Positions 26,101 to 35,604 of a stretch of DNA of 64,000 nt are shown here, piece after piece (position 1 is the first letter of the stretch; every line of letters begins with the position of its first letter). The DNA is from Bradyrhizobium sp. (lineage in GTDB: Bacteria; Pseudomonadota; Alphaproteobacteria; Rhizobiales; Xanthobacteraceae), in assembly GCF_004799405.1 (NCBI RefSeq), contig NZ_SSMW01000110.1:1-64000 (forward strand), written 5' to 3'. Position numbers and translations under genes: made by a program. The notes under the pieces were generated by a model that did not search any database, was not told where the DNA came from, and was given only the letters and a program-made list of their open reading frames with translations.

Positions 26101-27086
26101 TCGTCGAAGATGCCCGGACCGGCTCCGCCGGCTCCGAACATTCGCCGGCACTGGCCGATCCACATCATGACGACGCAGACATCGAGGATAATGGCGAAGA
26201 CGCCGAACGCGGCGCGTCCCATCAGTTCGCCCGGAACGAACCCGACGCCATTGATACTGCCGCTGAACTGACGCTCGCCGGGGCCGAAGGCCACCCAGTC
26301 GAAGACGATCGCCAGGCCGGTGATGGTGAGCGCTCCCAGCAGGTTCTTGGCTCCGGTGTATTGCGGTGGCAGGCAGATCAGCACTCCGGGAAATACAAAT
26401 ATCAGCCCGAAAAGCACCGCCATCAGACTCTCGCCGGTGAATTTACCGGTCTGGACCGCCGCAACGATCGCAGGTCCGGTCATCGCCAGACCCAACGCGG
26501 CTGTGGCAATCCCCAGCGCGAGTCTTGCGTGCTGAGCGCCATTGGCCGACGGCGGCGCGCGTGCCGCGCGTGCTCTCAGGTATTTGGCCAGCGCCAGAAA
26601 GCCGACCGAGGCGATCGCGAAACCTGCCAACAGGATGCGATCGGTGCGCGTTCGGTCGGGTGACAGTTCGGCGGATGCAACGACCGCGCGATTTTCCCGG
26701 GATGGGTCGTAGCGAATGTCGATCCGGCTGCCCCTCGGTTGCTGCTCCTCCGCAGCCTGCAACTTCGCGGCATCGGTTTCCGAAAACACCGTGCGCGATG
26801 TCAGCGTCGCCGTCCGCGTGACGCCGCCCACCTCGTAGTGTACGCGGGTCCGGAGATTCCACAGCGATCCGCCGTTCTGCTTCCCGCGCGCCGCCGCGAT
26901 GATCTCCGCGCGGTCGACGACCGCCGATGTCACCGGCCAGCGCGCCTGCGTGGCCTCGTCATGCCAGTCGAACAGCGTAACGCTGCCGGCGAAAACCGCA
27001 CAAACCCCGGTAAACAGGCCGAACAGCCCGGCAAGGCCGTACGCCAGCGTCGGCTGCGCAGGGCGCGCAATGCTCAAATCCGTCAT
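26097..27086 (-). CDS. DUF3592 membrane protein
   Basis: 329 residues. An N-terminal helix (LAGLFGLFTGVCAVFAGSV) is followed by a beta-rich extracytoplasmic domain with YDPSRENRAVV (typical DUF3592 end), then about five more membrane helices. Function unknown. Its gene ends tail-to-tail with the cupin gene with a 4-nt overlap. No operon partner on its strand. Confidence 0.8.
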   Translation of the reverse strand: MTDLSIARPAQPTLAYGLAGLFGLFTGVCAVFAGSVTLFDWHDEATQARWPVTSAVVDRAEIIAAARGKQNGGSLWNLRTRVHYEVGGVTRTATLTSRTVFSETDAAKLQAAEEQQPRGSRIDIRYDPSRENRAVVASAELSPDRTRTDRILLAGFAIASVGFLALAKYLRARAARAPPSANGAQHARLALGIATAALGLAMTGPAIVAAVQTGKFTGESLMAVLFGLIFVFPGVLICLPPQYTGAKNLLGALTITGLAIVFDWVAFGPGERQFSGSINGVGFVPGELMGRAAFGVFAIILDVCVVMMWIGQCRRMFGAGGAGPGIFDD

Positions 27087-27231
27087 GACGTTTTCGATCG
27101 GGTGCTTCGGATCAGCGTTCCTCTTACGCGCGGACTTTTAAAGCCCGATTCCGATTTACATGCGCATTCGATCGGCCCGCTTGATGCGGGATTAACCAAG
27201 TGACCGGATTGATCGGTCGCTTGCGCTCTCC

Positions 27232-27759
27232 CTACGCCTCGTTGCCGCCTTCCTGGCGGGTGGCTTCGAACAGGAACCAGGTGCGGCGCTCGGTCTCGTC
27301 GATGAAGGTCTCGAGCAGCCCGGCGCTGCCGGAATCCTCGTGATCGTCGCACAGCTTGTGGGCTTTGCGCATCGCCGCCGCCATGTGCTTGTTGTCTTCC
27401 ATCAACTCGCGCAGCATGTCGCGCGGCGGCACATAGCTCTCGTCGTTGTCCTTGATGGTCTGCAACTTCCCGATCTGCCCGATCGAGCGCAGCGTGACGC
27501 CGCCGAGCTTGCGCACCCGTTCGGCGAGTTGGTCGGTGGTCGCGAAAATATCCTCGGATTGCTGGTCGAGCATCAGATGATAGTCGCGGAAATGCCGGCC
27601 GCTGACGTGCCAGTGAAAATTCTTGGTTTTGACGTACAGCGCGAAGGCGTCGGCCAAGAGCGTGTTGAGCGATGCCGAAATCTTCTCTACCGCGGCCTGC
27701 GGCATATCGGTCGGGGTATCGAGATCGGGAGAAACTTTGTCAGACCTGGCTTTGCTCAC
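27232..27759 (-). CDS. dps: Dps family DNA starvation / ferritin-like protein
   Basis: The GTG at 27759 gives 175 residues and has AGGAAGG 8 nt upstream; an ATG at 27804 is possible but lacks a ribosome site. The ferroxidase-site region NFHWHVSGRHFRDYHLMLDQQ and the second half of the four-helix bundle (FIDETERRTWFL) are intact. Dps dodecamers oxidise Fe(II) with H2O2, store iron and protect DNA. An EcfG-type promoter (27822-27846) lies upstream, so it probably belongs to the general stress response. Confidence 0.93.
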   Translation of the reverse strand: MSKARSDKVSPDLDTPTDMPQAAVEKISASLNTLLADAFALYVKTKNFHWHVSGRHFRDYHLMLDQQSEDIFATTDQLAERVRKLGGVTLRSIGQIGKLQTIKDNDESYVPPRDMLRELMEDNKHMAAAMRKAHKLCDDHEDSGSAGLLETFIDETERRTWFLFEATRQEGGNEA

Positions 27760-27821
27760 GATGAACCTTCCTGTTAGGAACCGGACGATGGCGGCAATGG
27801 ACATCGCGCGCCGGACAATCT

Positions 27822-27846
27822 AACGCATCATCTATCCCCCGGTTCC
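27822..27846 (-). promoter_or_regulatory. EcfG-type general stress promoter for dps
   Basis: On the minus strand GGAAC (27846-27842) and CGTT (27825-27822) are separated by exactly 16 nt, matching the alphaproteobacterial EcfG consensus. It lies about 60 nt ahead of the GTG start. Confidence 0.7.
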
Positions 27847-27882
27847 ATCGCTGGAACCCCTGTTTACCGGGCTTTTGTGACC

Positions 27883-28578
27883 ATGGACGACTGGATCGAT
27901 TATTACGATTCCACGCATACGATCTATGCGAGCAAGCTGCATCGCGACCTGCATTTCCAGGTCATCGCCCGGGACATCATCGGCTACATCTCCTCGCCGG
28001 ACGCGGTGGTACTGGATTATGCCTGCGGCGAAGCCCTGTCGGCAACGCGGGTGGCCGAGGCCTGCGGCAAGCTGTACCTCGCCGAACCGGCACCCGGCGT
28101 GCGCGGCCGGCTGATCGCGCGGTTTGCGCCCGACACCAGGATCCGGGTGCGCTCGCTGGAAGACCTGCGCAAGATGGACGAAAAGTCGATCGATCTCGTG
28201 ATCATGAACTCGGTCGCGCAATATATGACACCGGCCGGACTCGACGATGCCTTCGCGGTGATCCGACGGCTGTTGAAGCCGGGCGGCCGGCTGGTTCTGG
28301 GCGATATATTGCGTCCGGAGGTCGGCATGGGCAGGGACGTATTCGCTTTGTTGCGCTTTGCGGCGACCCACGGCTTCCTGAAAGACGCCCTGATCGGACT
28401 GGTCTCCACCGCACTGTCGGACTACCGGCACTTGCGCAACCGCATCGGCCTGCAGCGCTACAGCGAAGCGGAGATGGTGGCAAAACTTGCGGCAAACGGA
28501 TTTACCGCCTCGCGCGCGCATTTCAACATCGGGCACAATCCGTGGCGAATGACCTTCGTCGCCCGGCATGCCTTCTGA
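27883..28578 (+). CDS. SAM-dependent methyltransferase (class I)
   Basis: 231 residues from ATG 27883 (a GTG 6 nt upstream is possible). Cofactor motif VLDYACGEALSA, post-motif LYLAEPAPG, and IDLVIMNSVAQYM fit the UbiE/Methyltransf_11 type. GGRLVLGDILRPEV closes the core. Substrate unknown. It lies divergent from dps. Confidence 0.82.
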   Translation: MDDWIDYYDSTHTIYASKLHRDLHFQVIARDIIGYISSPDAVVLDYACGEALSATRVAEACGKLYLAEPAPGVRGRLIARFAPDTRIRVRSLEDLRKMDEKSIDLVIMNSVAQYMTPAGLDDAFAVIRRLLKPGGRLVLGDILRPEVGMGRDVFALLRFAATHGFLKDALIGLVSTALSDYRHLRNRIGLQRYSEAEMVAKLAANGFTASRAHFNIGHNPWRMTFVARHAF

Positions 28579-28592
28579 CCCGCCTTCGCTCT

Positions 28593-28887
28593 GCGAGCTT
28601 CGGCGGGGCAAGCCCGCGGCCGGGCCGAGCAGGATCCTCGTCGGTGGGCTCGCCCAGCCGAAGCTGCGAAGCAGCGAGGCCGGTTAGGGTTAACCGCGGC
28701 TAGACGTGGCCGGCCGAGACCCGATCGGCAATGATCGGCGCGGCCCGGTGGCGGAAAGGCGTCGACGCGAGAGCAATGCATCGCTCTTTATCCTGGTTCA
28801 ATTCCAGGCCGGGCCTCCAGCCTTTGGTGCTGCGCAGCTAAGGCTGGGCAAGTCGTGTTCCAGCGGGCCTGCCCCGCCGAAGCTCGC
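28593..28887. repeat. Nested inverted repeats bracketing a tRNA-like element
   Basis: Outer arms GCGAGCTTCGGCGGGGC (28593-28609) and GCCCCGCCGAAGCTCGC (28871-28887) are a perfect 17-nt inverted repeat. Inner arms begin GCCCAGCC (28652) and end GGCTGGGC (28849), about 17 of 20 bases pairing. The tRNA-like segment 28742-28819 sits within. Most likely repeats of the bradyrhizobial kind rather than IS ends; no transposase frame is present. Confidence 0.65.
28742..28819 (+). tRNA. tRNA-like element with encoded CCA, atypical anticodon arm
   Basis: A perfect 7-bp acceptor stem GGCCCGG / CCGGGCC, T73 and CCA are visible. So is a 5-bp T-stem CCTGG / CCAGG with loop TTCAATT. The D-arm TG-GCG-GAA...GA-CGC is like tRNA-Leu. 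The anticodon stem AGAGC / GCTCT has an 8-nt loop AATGCATC, so no standard anticodon can be assigned (GCA if T33 is the first T), and the variable loop is short (TTAT). Could be a degenerate tRNA, an unconventional tRNA, or a tRNA-mimic within the carB leader. Confidence 0.55.
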
Positions 28888-28914
28888 CGAGAGAAGTCGG
28901 GAAATTGCCGGTTG

Positions 28915-29058
28915 ATGGGGGCTTTAAGGGCCTTTCGCGGTTGCGGAATCTGGTCTAAAGACCACCCGCGCGCGAGGGTGACCTGGCGCTTGAGGCTTAG
29001 GGGACGCGCGGTATGCGCGCCCTTTTTTTGTGCCCAATTCCCTGCCCGTGAGACTTGA
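28915..29058 (+). CDS. Possible Arg-rich leader peptide of carB
   Basis: ATG 28915 opens 47 residues whose TGA (29056-29058) shares a base with the carB ATG. Nine residues are Arg, six of them within a 13-residue stretch read just before and into the terminator stem at 29000-29029. Carbamoyl phosphate feeds arginine synthesis, so an arginine-sensing attenuator is a reasonable inference. No strong Shine-Dalgarno is seen, and high GC alone favours Arg codons, so coding status is uncertain. Confidence 0.35.
   Translation: MGALRAFRGCGIWSKDHPRARVTWRLRLRGRAVCAPFFCAQFPARET
29000..29029 (+). terminator. Intrinsic terminator / attenuator candidate before carB
   Basis: GGGACGCGC (29001-29009) pairs with GCGCGCCC (29015-29022), followed by seven T. 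It ends 28 nt before the carB ATG, leaving no room for a complete promoter between, so carB transcripts must read through or start inside it. It is therefore a candidate attenuator rather than a simple end of an upstream unit. Confidence 0.7.
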
Positions 29059-32000
29059 TGCCCAAAAGAACCGATATCTCCACCATCCTGATCATTGGCG
29101 CCGGCCCGATCGTGATCGGACAGGCCTGCGAATTCGATTATTCCGGCACCCAGGCGGTCAAGACGCTGAAGGCCGAGGGCTACCGCATCGTGCTGGTCAA
29201 TTCCAATCCGGCCACGATCATGACCGATCCGGAACTGGCTGACGCCACCTATATCGAGCCGATCACGCCGGAAATCGTCGCCAAGATCATCGAGAAGGAG
29301 CGCTACGTTGTTCCCGGCGGCTTCGCGCTGCTGCCCACCATGGGCGGGCAGACCGCGCTCAACTGTGCGCTGAGCCTGCGCAAGCAGGGCACGCTGGCCA
29401 AATTCGACGTCGAGATGATCGGCGCCACCGCCGATGCCATCGACAAGGCGGAGGATCGCGGCCGCTTCCGCGAGGCCATGACCCGGATCGGCCTCGAGAC
29501 GCCGCGCTCGATCCAGACCAAGAATCTGCCGGACTCGCTGCGGGCGCTCGACGACATCGGCCTGCCCGCGATCATCCGGCCGTCCTTCACCATGGGCGGC
29601 ACCGGCGGCGGCATCGCCTACACCAAGGCCGAGTTCATCGAGATCGTCGAGCGCGGCATCGACGCCTCCCCCACCGACGAAATCCTGATCGAGGAATCGG
29701 TTTTGGGATGGAAAGAGTTCGAGATGGAGGTGGTGCGCGACAAGAAGGACAATTGCATCATCATCTGCTCGATCGAGAACCTCGATCCGATGGGCGTGCA
29801 TACCGGCGATTCCATTACCATCGCACCGGCGCTGACGCTGACCGACAAAGAGTATCAGATCATGCGCGACGCCTCGCTGGCGGTGCTGCGCGAGATCGGG
29901 GTCGAGACCGGCGGCTCCAATGTGCAGTTCGGCGTCAATCCTGCCGACGGGCGCATGGTCGTGATCGAAATGAATCCGCGAGTGTCGCGCTCCTCGGCGC
30001 TGGCCTCCAAGGCCACCGGCTTTCCGATCGCCAAAGTCGCCGCCAAGCTTGCCGTCGGCTACACCCTCGATGAAATCGCCAACGACATCACCGGCGGCGC
30101 CACGCCGGCCTCGTTCGAGCCGACCATCGATTACGTCGTCACCAAGATTCCGCGGTTTGCCTTCGAGAAATTTCCCGGTGCCTCGACCACGCTGACCACG
30201 TCGATGAAGTCGGTCGGCGAAGTGATGGCGATCGGCCGCACCTTCCAGGAGAGCCTGCAAAAGGCGCTGCGCGGCCTCGAGACCGGCCTGACCGGCCTCG
30301 ACGAAATCGAGATCGAGGGCCTCGGCCGCAGCGACGACAAGAACGCGATCCGCGCCGCCCTGGGCACGCCGACGCCGGACCGTCTGTTGCAGGTCGCGCA
30401 GGCGATGCGGCTCGGCTGGAGCAACGAAGAAATCTTCACCTCCTGCAAGATCGACCCGTGGTTCCTGGCGGAGCTGCGCGGCATCGTCGAGATGGAGAGC
30501 AAGATCAAGAAAAGCGGCCTGCCCGCCAACGCGTTCGGCATGCGGACCCTGAAAGCGATGGGCTTTTCCGACGCGCGGCTGGCGGTGCTGTCCGAGACTA
30601 CCGAAGCCGAAGTGACCGCTGCGCGCCATGCGCTCGGGGTTCGCCCGGTGTTCAAACGCATCGACACCTGTGCGGCGGAGTTCGCTTCTCCAACCGCCTA
30701 CATGTATTCGACCTACGAATCGCCGTTCGCAGGCGTGCTCGCCGACGAGAGCGCGCCATCGGCCAAGAACAAGGTGATCATCCTCGGCGGCGGGCCCAAC
30801 CGGATCGGCCAGGGCATCGAGTTCGACTATTGCTGCTGCCATGCCTGCTTCGCATTGCACGACGCCGGCTATGAAACCATCATGATCAACTGCAATCCGG
30901 AAACGGTCTCGACCGACTACGACACCGCCGACCGGCTCTATTTTGAACCGCTCACCGCCGAAGACGTGCTCGAAATCATCGACACCGAAACCAGGAACGG
31001 CAAGCTGCACGGCGTCATCGTGCAGTTCGGCGGCCAGACGCCGCTCAAGCTTGCGCATGCGCTGGAGGCGGCCAACGTGCCGATCCTCGGCACGTCGCCC
31101 GACGCGATCGATCTGGCCGAAGACCGCGACCGCTTCAAGCGCGTGCTCGACCGGCTGCGGCTGAAGCAGCCGAAAAACGGCATCGCCTATTCGGTCGAGC
31201 AGGCGCGGCTGGTGGCGGCCGATCTCGGGCTGCCGCTGGTAGTGCGTCCGTCCTATGTGCTCGGCGGCCGCGCCATGCAGATCATCCGCGAGGACAACCA
31301 GCTCAGCGACTACCTACTCGGTACCTTGCCCGAGCTTGTGCCCGCCGACGTCAAGGCGCGCTATCCGAACGACAAGACCGGGCAGATCAACACCGTGCTC
31401 GGCAAGAATCCGCTGCTGTTCGACCGCTATCTGTCCGACGCCATCGAGATCGACGTCGACTGCCTGTGCGACGGCAAGGACACCTTCATCGTCGGAATCA
31501 TGGAGCATATCGAGGAAGCCGGCATTCACTCCGGTGACTCCGCCTGCTCGCTGCCGCCGCATTCGCTCGACGCCCGGATGATCGGCGAACTGGAACGGCA
31601 AACCCGCGAACTGGCGCTCGGTCTCGACGTGGTCGGATTGATGAACGTGCAATACGCCATCAAGGACGGCGACATCTACGTGCTCGAAGTCAATCCGCGG
31701 GCGTCGCGCACGGTGCCGTTCGTGGCCAAGGTGATGGGCATGCCGGTGGCGAAGATTGCCGCCAGAATCATGGCCGGGGAGAAGCTAAAGGACTTCAACC
31801 TGGTCCGGCGCAAGCTCGGCCATGTCGGCGTCAAGGAATCGGTGTTTCCGTTCGCCCGCTTTCCCGGGGTCGATACCGTACTCGGTCCGGAGATGCGCTC
31901 GACCGGCGAAGTGATGGGCATCGACCGTTCGTTCGAAGTCGCATTCGCCAAGAGCCAGCTCGGCGGCGGCACCCGCGTGCCGCGCAAGGGGACGGTATTC

Positions 32001-32387
32001 GTATCGGTCCGCGAGAACGACAAGACCCGGATCGTGGAAGCGGTGCGGCTGTTATTTTCGCTTGGCTTCAAGGTGATGGCGACCTCGGGCACGCAGCGTT
32101 TCCTGGCCGATCACGGGGTGCCGACCGAAAAGGTAAACAAGGTGCTGGAGGGACGGCCGCATATCGTCGACGCCATCATGAATGGCGATATCCAGCTGGT
32201 CTTCAATACCACCGACGGGCCGCAGGCGCTGGCCGATAGCCGTTCGTTGCGGCGCGCTGCCCTCTTGCATAAAGTGCCATATTACACCACTCTTTCGGGT
32301 GCCGTGGCGGCCGCGCAGGGCATCCGCGCCTATCTGGGCGGGGACCTCGAGGTCCGCACGCTGCAGAGTTATTTTTCCGAAACCTGA
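29058..32387 (+). CDS. carB: Carbamoyl-phosphate synthase large chain
   Basis: 1109 residues from ATG 29058 ([20 protein letters not shown]), with two homologous ATP-grasp halves. First half: [15 protein letters not shown] and [20 protein letters not shown]; second: [13 protein letters not shown] and [20 protein letters not shown]. The C-terminal allosteric MGS domain follows ([21 protein letters not shown]). It makes carbamoyl phosphate from bicarbonate, ATP and CarA-derived ammonia. An unusual leader precedes it (tRNA-like element, Arg-rich ORF, terminator). It is followed by greA after a ~120-nt gap. Confidence 0.98.
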   Translation: MPKRTDISTILIIGAGPIVIGQACEFDYSGTQAVKTLKAEGYRIVLVNSNPATIMTDPELADATYIEPITPEIVAKIIEKERYVVPGGFALLPTMGGQTALNCALSLRKQGTLAKFDVEMIGATADAIDKAEDRGRFREAMTRIGLETPRSIQTKNLPDSLRALDDIGLPAIIRPSFTMGGTGGGIAYTKAEFIEIVERGIDASPTDEILIEESVLGWKEFEMEVVRDKKDNCIIICSIENLDPMGVHTGDSITIAPALTLTDKEYQIMRDASLAVLREIGVETGGSNVQFGVNPADGRMVVIEMNPRVSRSSALASKATGFPIAKVAAKLAVGYTLDEIANDITGGATPASFEPTIDYVVTKIPRFAFEKFPGASTTLTTSMKSVGEVMAIGRTFQESLQKALRGLETGLTGLDEIEIEGLGRSDDKNAIRAALGTPTPDRLLQVAQAMRLGWSNEEIFTSCKIDPWFLAELRGIVEMESKIKKSGLPANAFGMRTLKAMGFSDARLAVLSETTEAEVTAARHALGVRPVFKRIDTCAAEFASPTAYMYSTYESPFAGVLADESAPSAKNKVIILGGGPNRIGQGIEFDYCCCHACFALHDAGYETIMINCNPETVSTDYDTADRLYFEPLTAEDVLEIIDTETRNGKLHGVIVQFGGQTPLKLAHALEAANVPILGTSPDAIDLAEDRDRFKRVLDRLRLKQPKNGIAYSVEQARLVAADLGLPLVVRPSYVLGGRAMQIIREDNQLSDYLLGTLPELVPADVKARYPNDKTGQINTVLGKNPLLFDRYLSDAIEIDVDCLCDGKDTFIVGIMEHIEEAGIHSGDSACSLPPHSLDARMIGELERQTRELALGLDVVGLMNVQYAIKDGDIYVLEVNPRASRTVPFVAKVMGMPVAKIAARIMAGEKLKDFNLVRRKLGHVGVKESVFPFARFPGVDTVLGPEMRSTGEVMGIDRSFEVAFAKSQLGGGTRVPRKGTVFVSVRENDKTRIVEAVRLLFSLGFKVMATSGTQRFLADHGVPTEKVNKVLEGRPHIVDAIMNGDIQLVFNTTDGPQALADSRSLRRAALLHKVPYYTTLSGAVAAAQGIRAYLGGDLEVRTLQSYFSET

Positions 32388-32510
32388 TCGTTGGGCGGGC
32401 TCAAGGGCCCGCTAACCGATTGGCAATAAAGCCGCCATGGCTGGAACTCACCAGTCATGGGGATGTTCTGTTTCGGCGTTTGTCATGAAGTTGAAGGACG
32501 AGGACAAATG

Positions 32511-32984
32511 ATGGAAAAGGTTCCGATGACCGCCGGCGGCTATGCCGCCCTTCAGGTCGAATTGAAGCGGCGCCAGTCGGTGGAGCGTCCGCGCATCATC
32601 GAGCATATCGCCGAAGCGCGCTCCCATGGCGACCTCTCGGAAAACGCGGAATATCACGCCGCCAAGGAAGAGCAGTCCCACAATGAAGGCCGCATCGCCG
32701 AGCTTGAGGACAAGCTGGCGCGCGCCGATATCATCGACATCTCGAAACTCTCCGGCGACACCATCAAGTTCGGCGCGACCGTCACGCTGATCGACGAGGA
32801 CACCGACAAGAAAGCGGTGTGGCAGATCGTCGGCGAGCCGGAAGCCGACGCCAAGAAAGGCCGCATCTCCATCACCTCGCCGCTGGCGCGGGCCTTGATC
32901 GGAAAGAAAAAGGGCGCCTCCGTGGAAGTCGTGGCCCCCGGCGGCGCCAAGGCCTACGAGATCACCAAGGTCGAGTGGCGCTAG
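32511..32984 (+). CDS. greA: Transcription elongation factor GreA
   Basis: 157 residues ([15 protein letters not shown]); an ATG 3 nt upstream (32508) is also possible, both behind AGGACGAGGAC. N-terminal coiled coil with tip motif [17 protein letters not shown] and the GreA/B C-terminal FKBP-like domain. It stimulates RNA polymerase cleavage of backtracked transcripts. GGAAC-N16-TGTT upstream (from 32435) partly matches an EcfG promoter. A terminator follows at 33015-33043. Confidence 0.97.
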   Translation: MEKVPMTAGGYAALQVELKRRQSVERPRIIEHIAEARSHGDLSENAEYHAAKEEQSHNEGRIAELEDKLARADIIDISKLSGDTIKFGATVTLIDEDTDKKAVWQIVGEPEADAKKGRISITSPLARALIGKKKGASVEVVAPGGAKAYEITKVEWR

Positions 32985-33314
32985 CAAAGCGCGTCTTGAA
33001 TTTCGTAACGTGACAAAGGGCCAGGATGATCTCCCGGCCCTTTCGGCTTGTTGACGAGGCCGGTCGCCTTCATTCTTGCTTTGCAGCAGCGATGAACGGC
33101 CGACGGGGACACTCCCGCTCGAGCGGTTCCTTGCGAACCAAATCCTTCAGTGCGCGTTGATGTACGTCCGGCCCAACTGGCCAGACGCACCGAAGCGGAC
33201 GGCTGCCGATCACACCATGCTGACAACATTGTGAGTTGGCATGCTGTCGGGCTCGGCAATACAAGGCCCGGCCACGATAGTTATATAATATAATCAACCC
33301 GCCAGGACGACTCG
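32985..33314. other. Intergenic region between greA and the DoxX genes
   Basis: About 330 bases holding the greA terminator and an AT-rich stretch (TATAAT at 33284-33289 and 33289-33294) that could be the -10 of the DoxX gene. No convincing coding frame is seen; minus-strand open frames here lack recognisable features. Confidence 0.4.
33015..33043 (+). terminator. Terminator of greA
   Basis: AAAGGGCC (33015-33022) pairs perfectly with GGCCCTTT (33036-33043), with a 13-nt loop, 30 nt past the stop. The 3' U-run is short (TTTC). Confidence 0.65.
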
Positions 33315-33752
33315 ATGAAGTTCGACCAATTCTCCACCCTCTGGATGCTTCGCGTCCTGAGTGTTCTTCGCATTTTCACTGGGCTGGATTTGCTGCAACA
33401 TGGCACGGCAAAGATCCTTGGCTTCCCCGAGGCTGCCCGGTTCGCAAACGTTCAGATCAATTCGCTGACCGGGATGGGCGGGCTGATCGAACTGATCGGA
33501 GGACTTCTGTTCACGATCGGTCTGTTCACGCGGCCGACCGCGTTCATTCTCTCGGGCTTCACGGCGGTCGCCTATTTCATGGCGCATGCCGGCAAAGGCT
33601 TCTATCCGATAGTGAACGGCGGCGAACTTGCCGCATTGTTTTGTTTCGTTTTCCTGTATTTCGTGTTCGCCGGCGCCGGCCCGTGGAGCCTGGATGCGAT
33701 GAGAGGGAACCGTTCATTGTCTGAAGGGGCGTCCCGGGTGCATGCGCTGTAA
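33315..33752 (+). CDS. DoxX family membrane protein (copy 1)
   Basis: 145 residues, four hydrophobic helices; LLQHGTAKILGFPE and GGLIELIGGLLFTIGLFTRPTAFILSG show the DoxX pattern. RBS AGGAC lies ahead of the ATG. DoxX proteins are inner-membrane proteins linked to sulfur metabolism and redox; role here unknown. A paralogue begins 50 nt downstream (33802) and a third faces it at 34248. Confidence 0.87.
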   Translation: MKFDQFSTLWMLRVLSVLRIFTGLDLLQHGTAKILGFPEAARFANVQINSLTGMGGLIELIGGLLFTIGLFTRPTAFILSGFTAVAYFMAHAGKGFYPIVNGGELAALFCFVFLYFVFAGAGPWSLDAMRGNRSLSEGASRVHAL

Positions 33753-33801
33753 ACCAACGATAGCCGTTCGTTGCATGTCGATACCATGATCGGAGGACAC
33801 C

Positions 33802-34236
33802 ATGAGCCTGGATCGCATTGGCGCAACCTATCAGCCGTATTTGCTGAGCCTGTTCAGGTTCATCACCGGCCTGTTGATGTTCCAGTTCGGCGTCGCCAAA
33901 TTGTTCAAGTTTCCGCCGATGCCCGTGTTCGAGGACGTAACGCCGCTCTCGTTGTTCGGAGTGGCAGGGATGCTGGAGCTGGTGCTCGGCGGGATGTTGA
34001 TGCTGGGTCTCTTGACCCGGCCGGTGGCTTTCATTTTATCGGGCGAAATGGCGTTCGCTTATTTCATTGAACACTTTCCGCAAAGCTTCTTCCCTTTGCT
34101 CAACGATGGATCGCTGGCCATCATGTTCTGTTTCGGCTGTCTTTACCTTGCGGCAACCGGTGGCGGTCCGCTCAGCCTCGATTCGTTGCTGGGTGCAGGG
34201 TCCAGGCTTCAACCGGATGTTTCGCGGACATCGTAA
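33802..34236 (+). CDS. DoxX family membrane protein (copy 2)
   Basis: 144 residues; LLMFQFGVAKLFKFPP, MLELVLGGMLMLGLLTRPVAFILSG and AYFIEHFPQSFFPLLNDG are typical. A GGAGGA ribosome site precedes the ATG. Likely co-transcribed with copy 1. Confidence 0.87.
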   Translation: MSLDRIGATYQPYLLSLFRFITGLLMFQFGVAKLFKFPPMPVFEDVTPLSLFGVAGMLELVLGGMLMLGLLTRPVAFILSGEMAFAYFIEHFPQSFFPLLNDGSLAIMFCFGCLYLAATGGGPLSLDSLLGAGSRLQPDVSRTS

Positions 34237-34247
34237 CCGCGACCAGA

Positions 34248-34703
34248 TCAGAACTCCTTGCCGATAATTCGATCGATCGAATAGCGGCCGCCGCCCTTGA
34301 AAAAGATCGCGATGCAGAGCAGCAGCCACAACAAGGCGTACTCGTATCCACGGGCTGTCCAGAAGTATCCGAACTGCCATTGAAAAACGACGACGATGAC
34401 CAGCATTTCAATTCCGACCATGGCCGCCGCGACCCGGGTAAACAGCCCGATGGCGAGGCATGTAGCTGCGACCGATTCCGCAAAGTAGGTCAGATAGGCC
34501 AGCGCTTCCGCAAACGGCAGCCCTTTCGCCGCAATGTTCGGCGCGAATTTGGCAATCGGGGTGTTGAGTATCTTCTGGATGCCATGCGGCACCAGGATTG
34601 CGCCGGTCACAAAGCGCATGAAGGCGTAAGAGTACGGGGAAAAGCGCCGGTAGAGACCTGCCAGAGCTGGAAAAACGAGTTTCGGTTCCTCGCGTGCAGC
34701 CAT
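34248..34703 (-). CDS. DoxX family membrane protein (copy 3, opposite strand)
   Basis: 151 residues; FVTGAILVPHGIQKIL, CLAIGLFTRVAAAMVGIEM and a C-terminal FFKGGGRYSIDRIIG. It is convergent with copy 2, with a 12-nt gap. It is more divergent than copies 1 and 2, so the three are probably an old duplication set. Possible partner of the Lrp regulator beyond it, but no direct evidence. Confidence 0.85.
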   Translation of the reverse strand: MAAREEPKLVFPALAGLYRRFSPYSYAFMRFVTGAILVPHGIQKILNTPIAKFAPNIAAKGLPFAEALAYLTYFAESVAATCLAIGLFTRVAAAMVGIEMLVIVVVFQWQFGYFWTARGYEYALLWLLLCIAIFFKGGGRYSIDRIIGKEF

Positions 34704-34836
34704 CGTTTTCTCCGCATTTCCTTCTGCCCACTTCGGAGTCTTGCAAGCCCCGTTTCTGGTTCTGGAACACCGTCGCGCCGCAGCTATTCCCGTGAGGAAA
34801 CAATTTGCAAGGACAAGCGCTCACACCCAGGTCGCG

Positions 34837-35364
34837 CTAGCCCGGGACTTTCAATTCGAGCGGCACCGCGGCCTCGTATTTCGAATTGTGCAGCACCAGC
34901 GACGTCCTGACATTGCGCACATGGGGCGCTGCCGTCAGATGGGTGACGAAATCCTGAAACGTCGCCATGTCGGGCGCCACGCATTTCAAAATGAAATCCA
35001 CCTCGCCCGACAGCATCCAGCATTCCCGCACCAGCGGTTCGGCGCGCACGAATTCCTCGAACGCGCGCAAGTCGGCGTCGGCCTGGCTGGACAGATGCAC
35101 CGAGGCGAACACCGTGACATCGAAACCGAGCCGCCGCGGATCCAGCAGTCCGCGATAACCCTGGATGTAACCGGCTTCCTCCAGCGTTCGCACGCGCCGC
35201 AGGCAGGGCGGCGGTGAAATGCCGACGCGCTTGGCCAGTTCAACGTTGGTGATTCGGCCATCGGCCTGAATTTCGCTGAGGATTCTGAGGTCGATTTCGT
35301 CAAGATTCTTCGACACGCGGGTCCGGGGTCCTGTCAGTTTCGTCGCCGATTCCCGGGCTGACAA
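34837..35364 (-). CDS. Lrp/AsnC family transcriptional regulator
   Basis: 175 residues; a GTG at 35316 (SKNLDEIDLRILSEIQADG follows) is an alternative start. N-terminal winged helix with NVELAKRVGISPPPCLRRVRTLE, then the RAM effector-binding domain (GEVDFILKCVAPDMATFQ). It probably senses an amino acid and may control trxB, which is divergent, or itself. Length is slightly above typical Lrp because of the N-terminal extension. Confidence 0.9.
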   Translation of the reverse strand: MSARESATKLTGPRTRVSKNLDEIDLRILSEIQADGRITNVELAKRVGISPPPCLRRVRTLEEAGYIQGYRGLLDPRRLGFDVTVFASVHLSSQADADLRAFEEFVRAEPLVRECWMLSGEVDFILKCVAPDMATFQDFVTHLTAAPHVRNVRTSLVLHNSKYEAAVPLELKVPG

Positions 35365-35604
35365 AGCCTGCGGGAGATAGCGGCAACAGTCTTAGCGCAG
35401 CTCCCACCCTCGCGCAATTTTATTGCGCGTGCGGTGCGTCATTTACCCGGTTCCGGGGAAAATTCGCGGATATGGATTGCAATTCTTGCATAGCTTGCCA
35501 GATGTCCTAGACTTGGATTTGACGCTTTCAGCGCCGCCGTGACGCCTTTCCGGGCGCTTTCCGCTCAAGCACTTGCCAAATTCCCTTACGAGAGGGATCT
35601 ACCC

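Noticed and set aside
28788-31058. Long antisense frame across carB
   Set aside because: Shadow of carB, lacking conserved motifs, and it would cover the tRNA-like element and terminator.
33070-33297. Minus-strand frame in the greA-DoxX interval as a gene
   Set aside because: No ribosome site or recognisable motif and Arg/Cys-rich composition; not supported.
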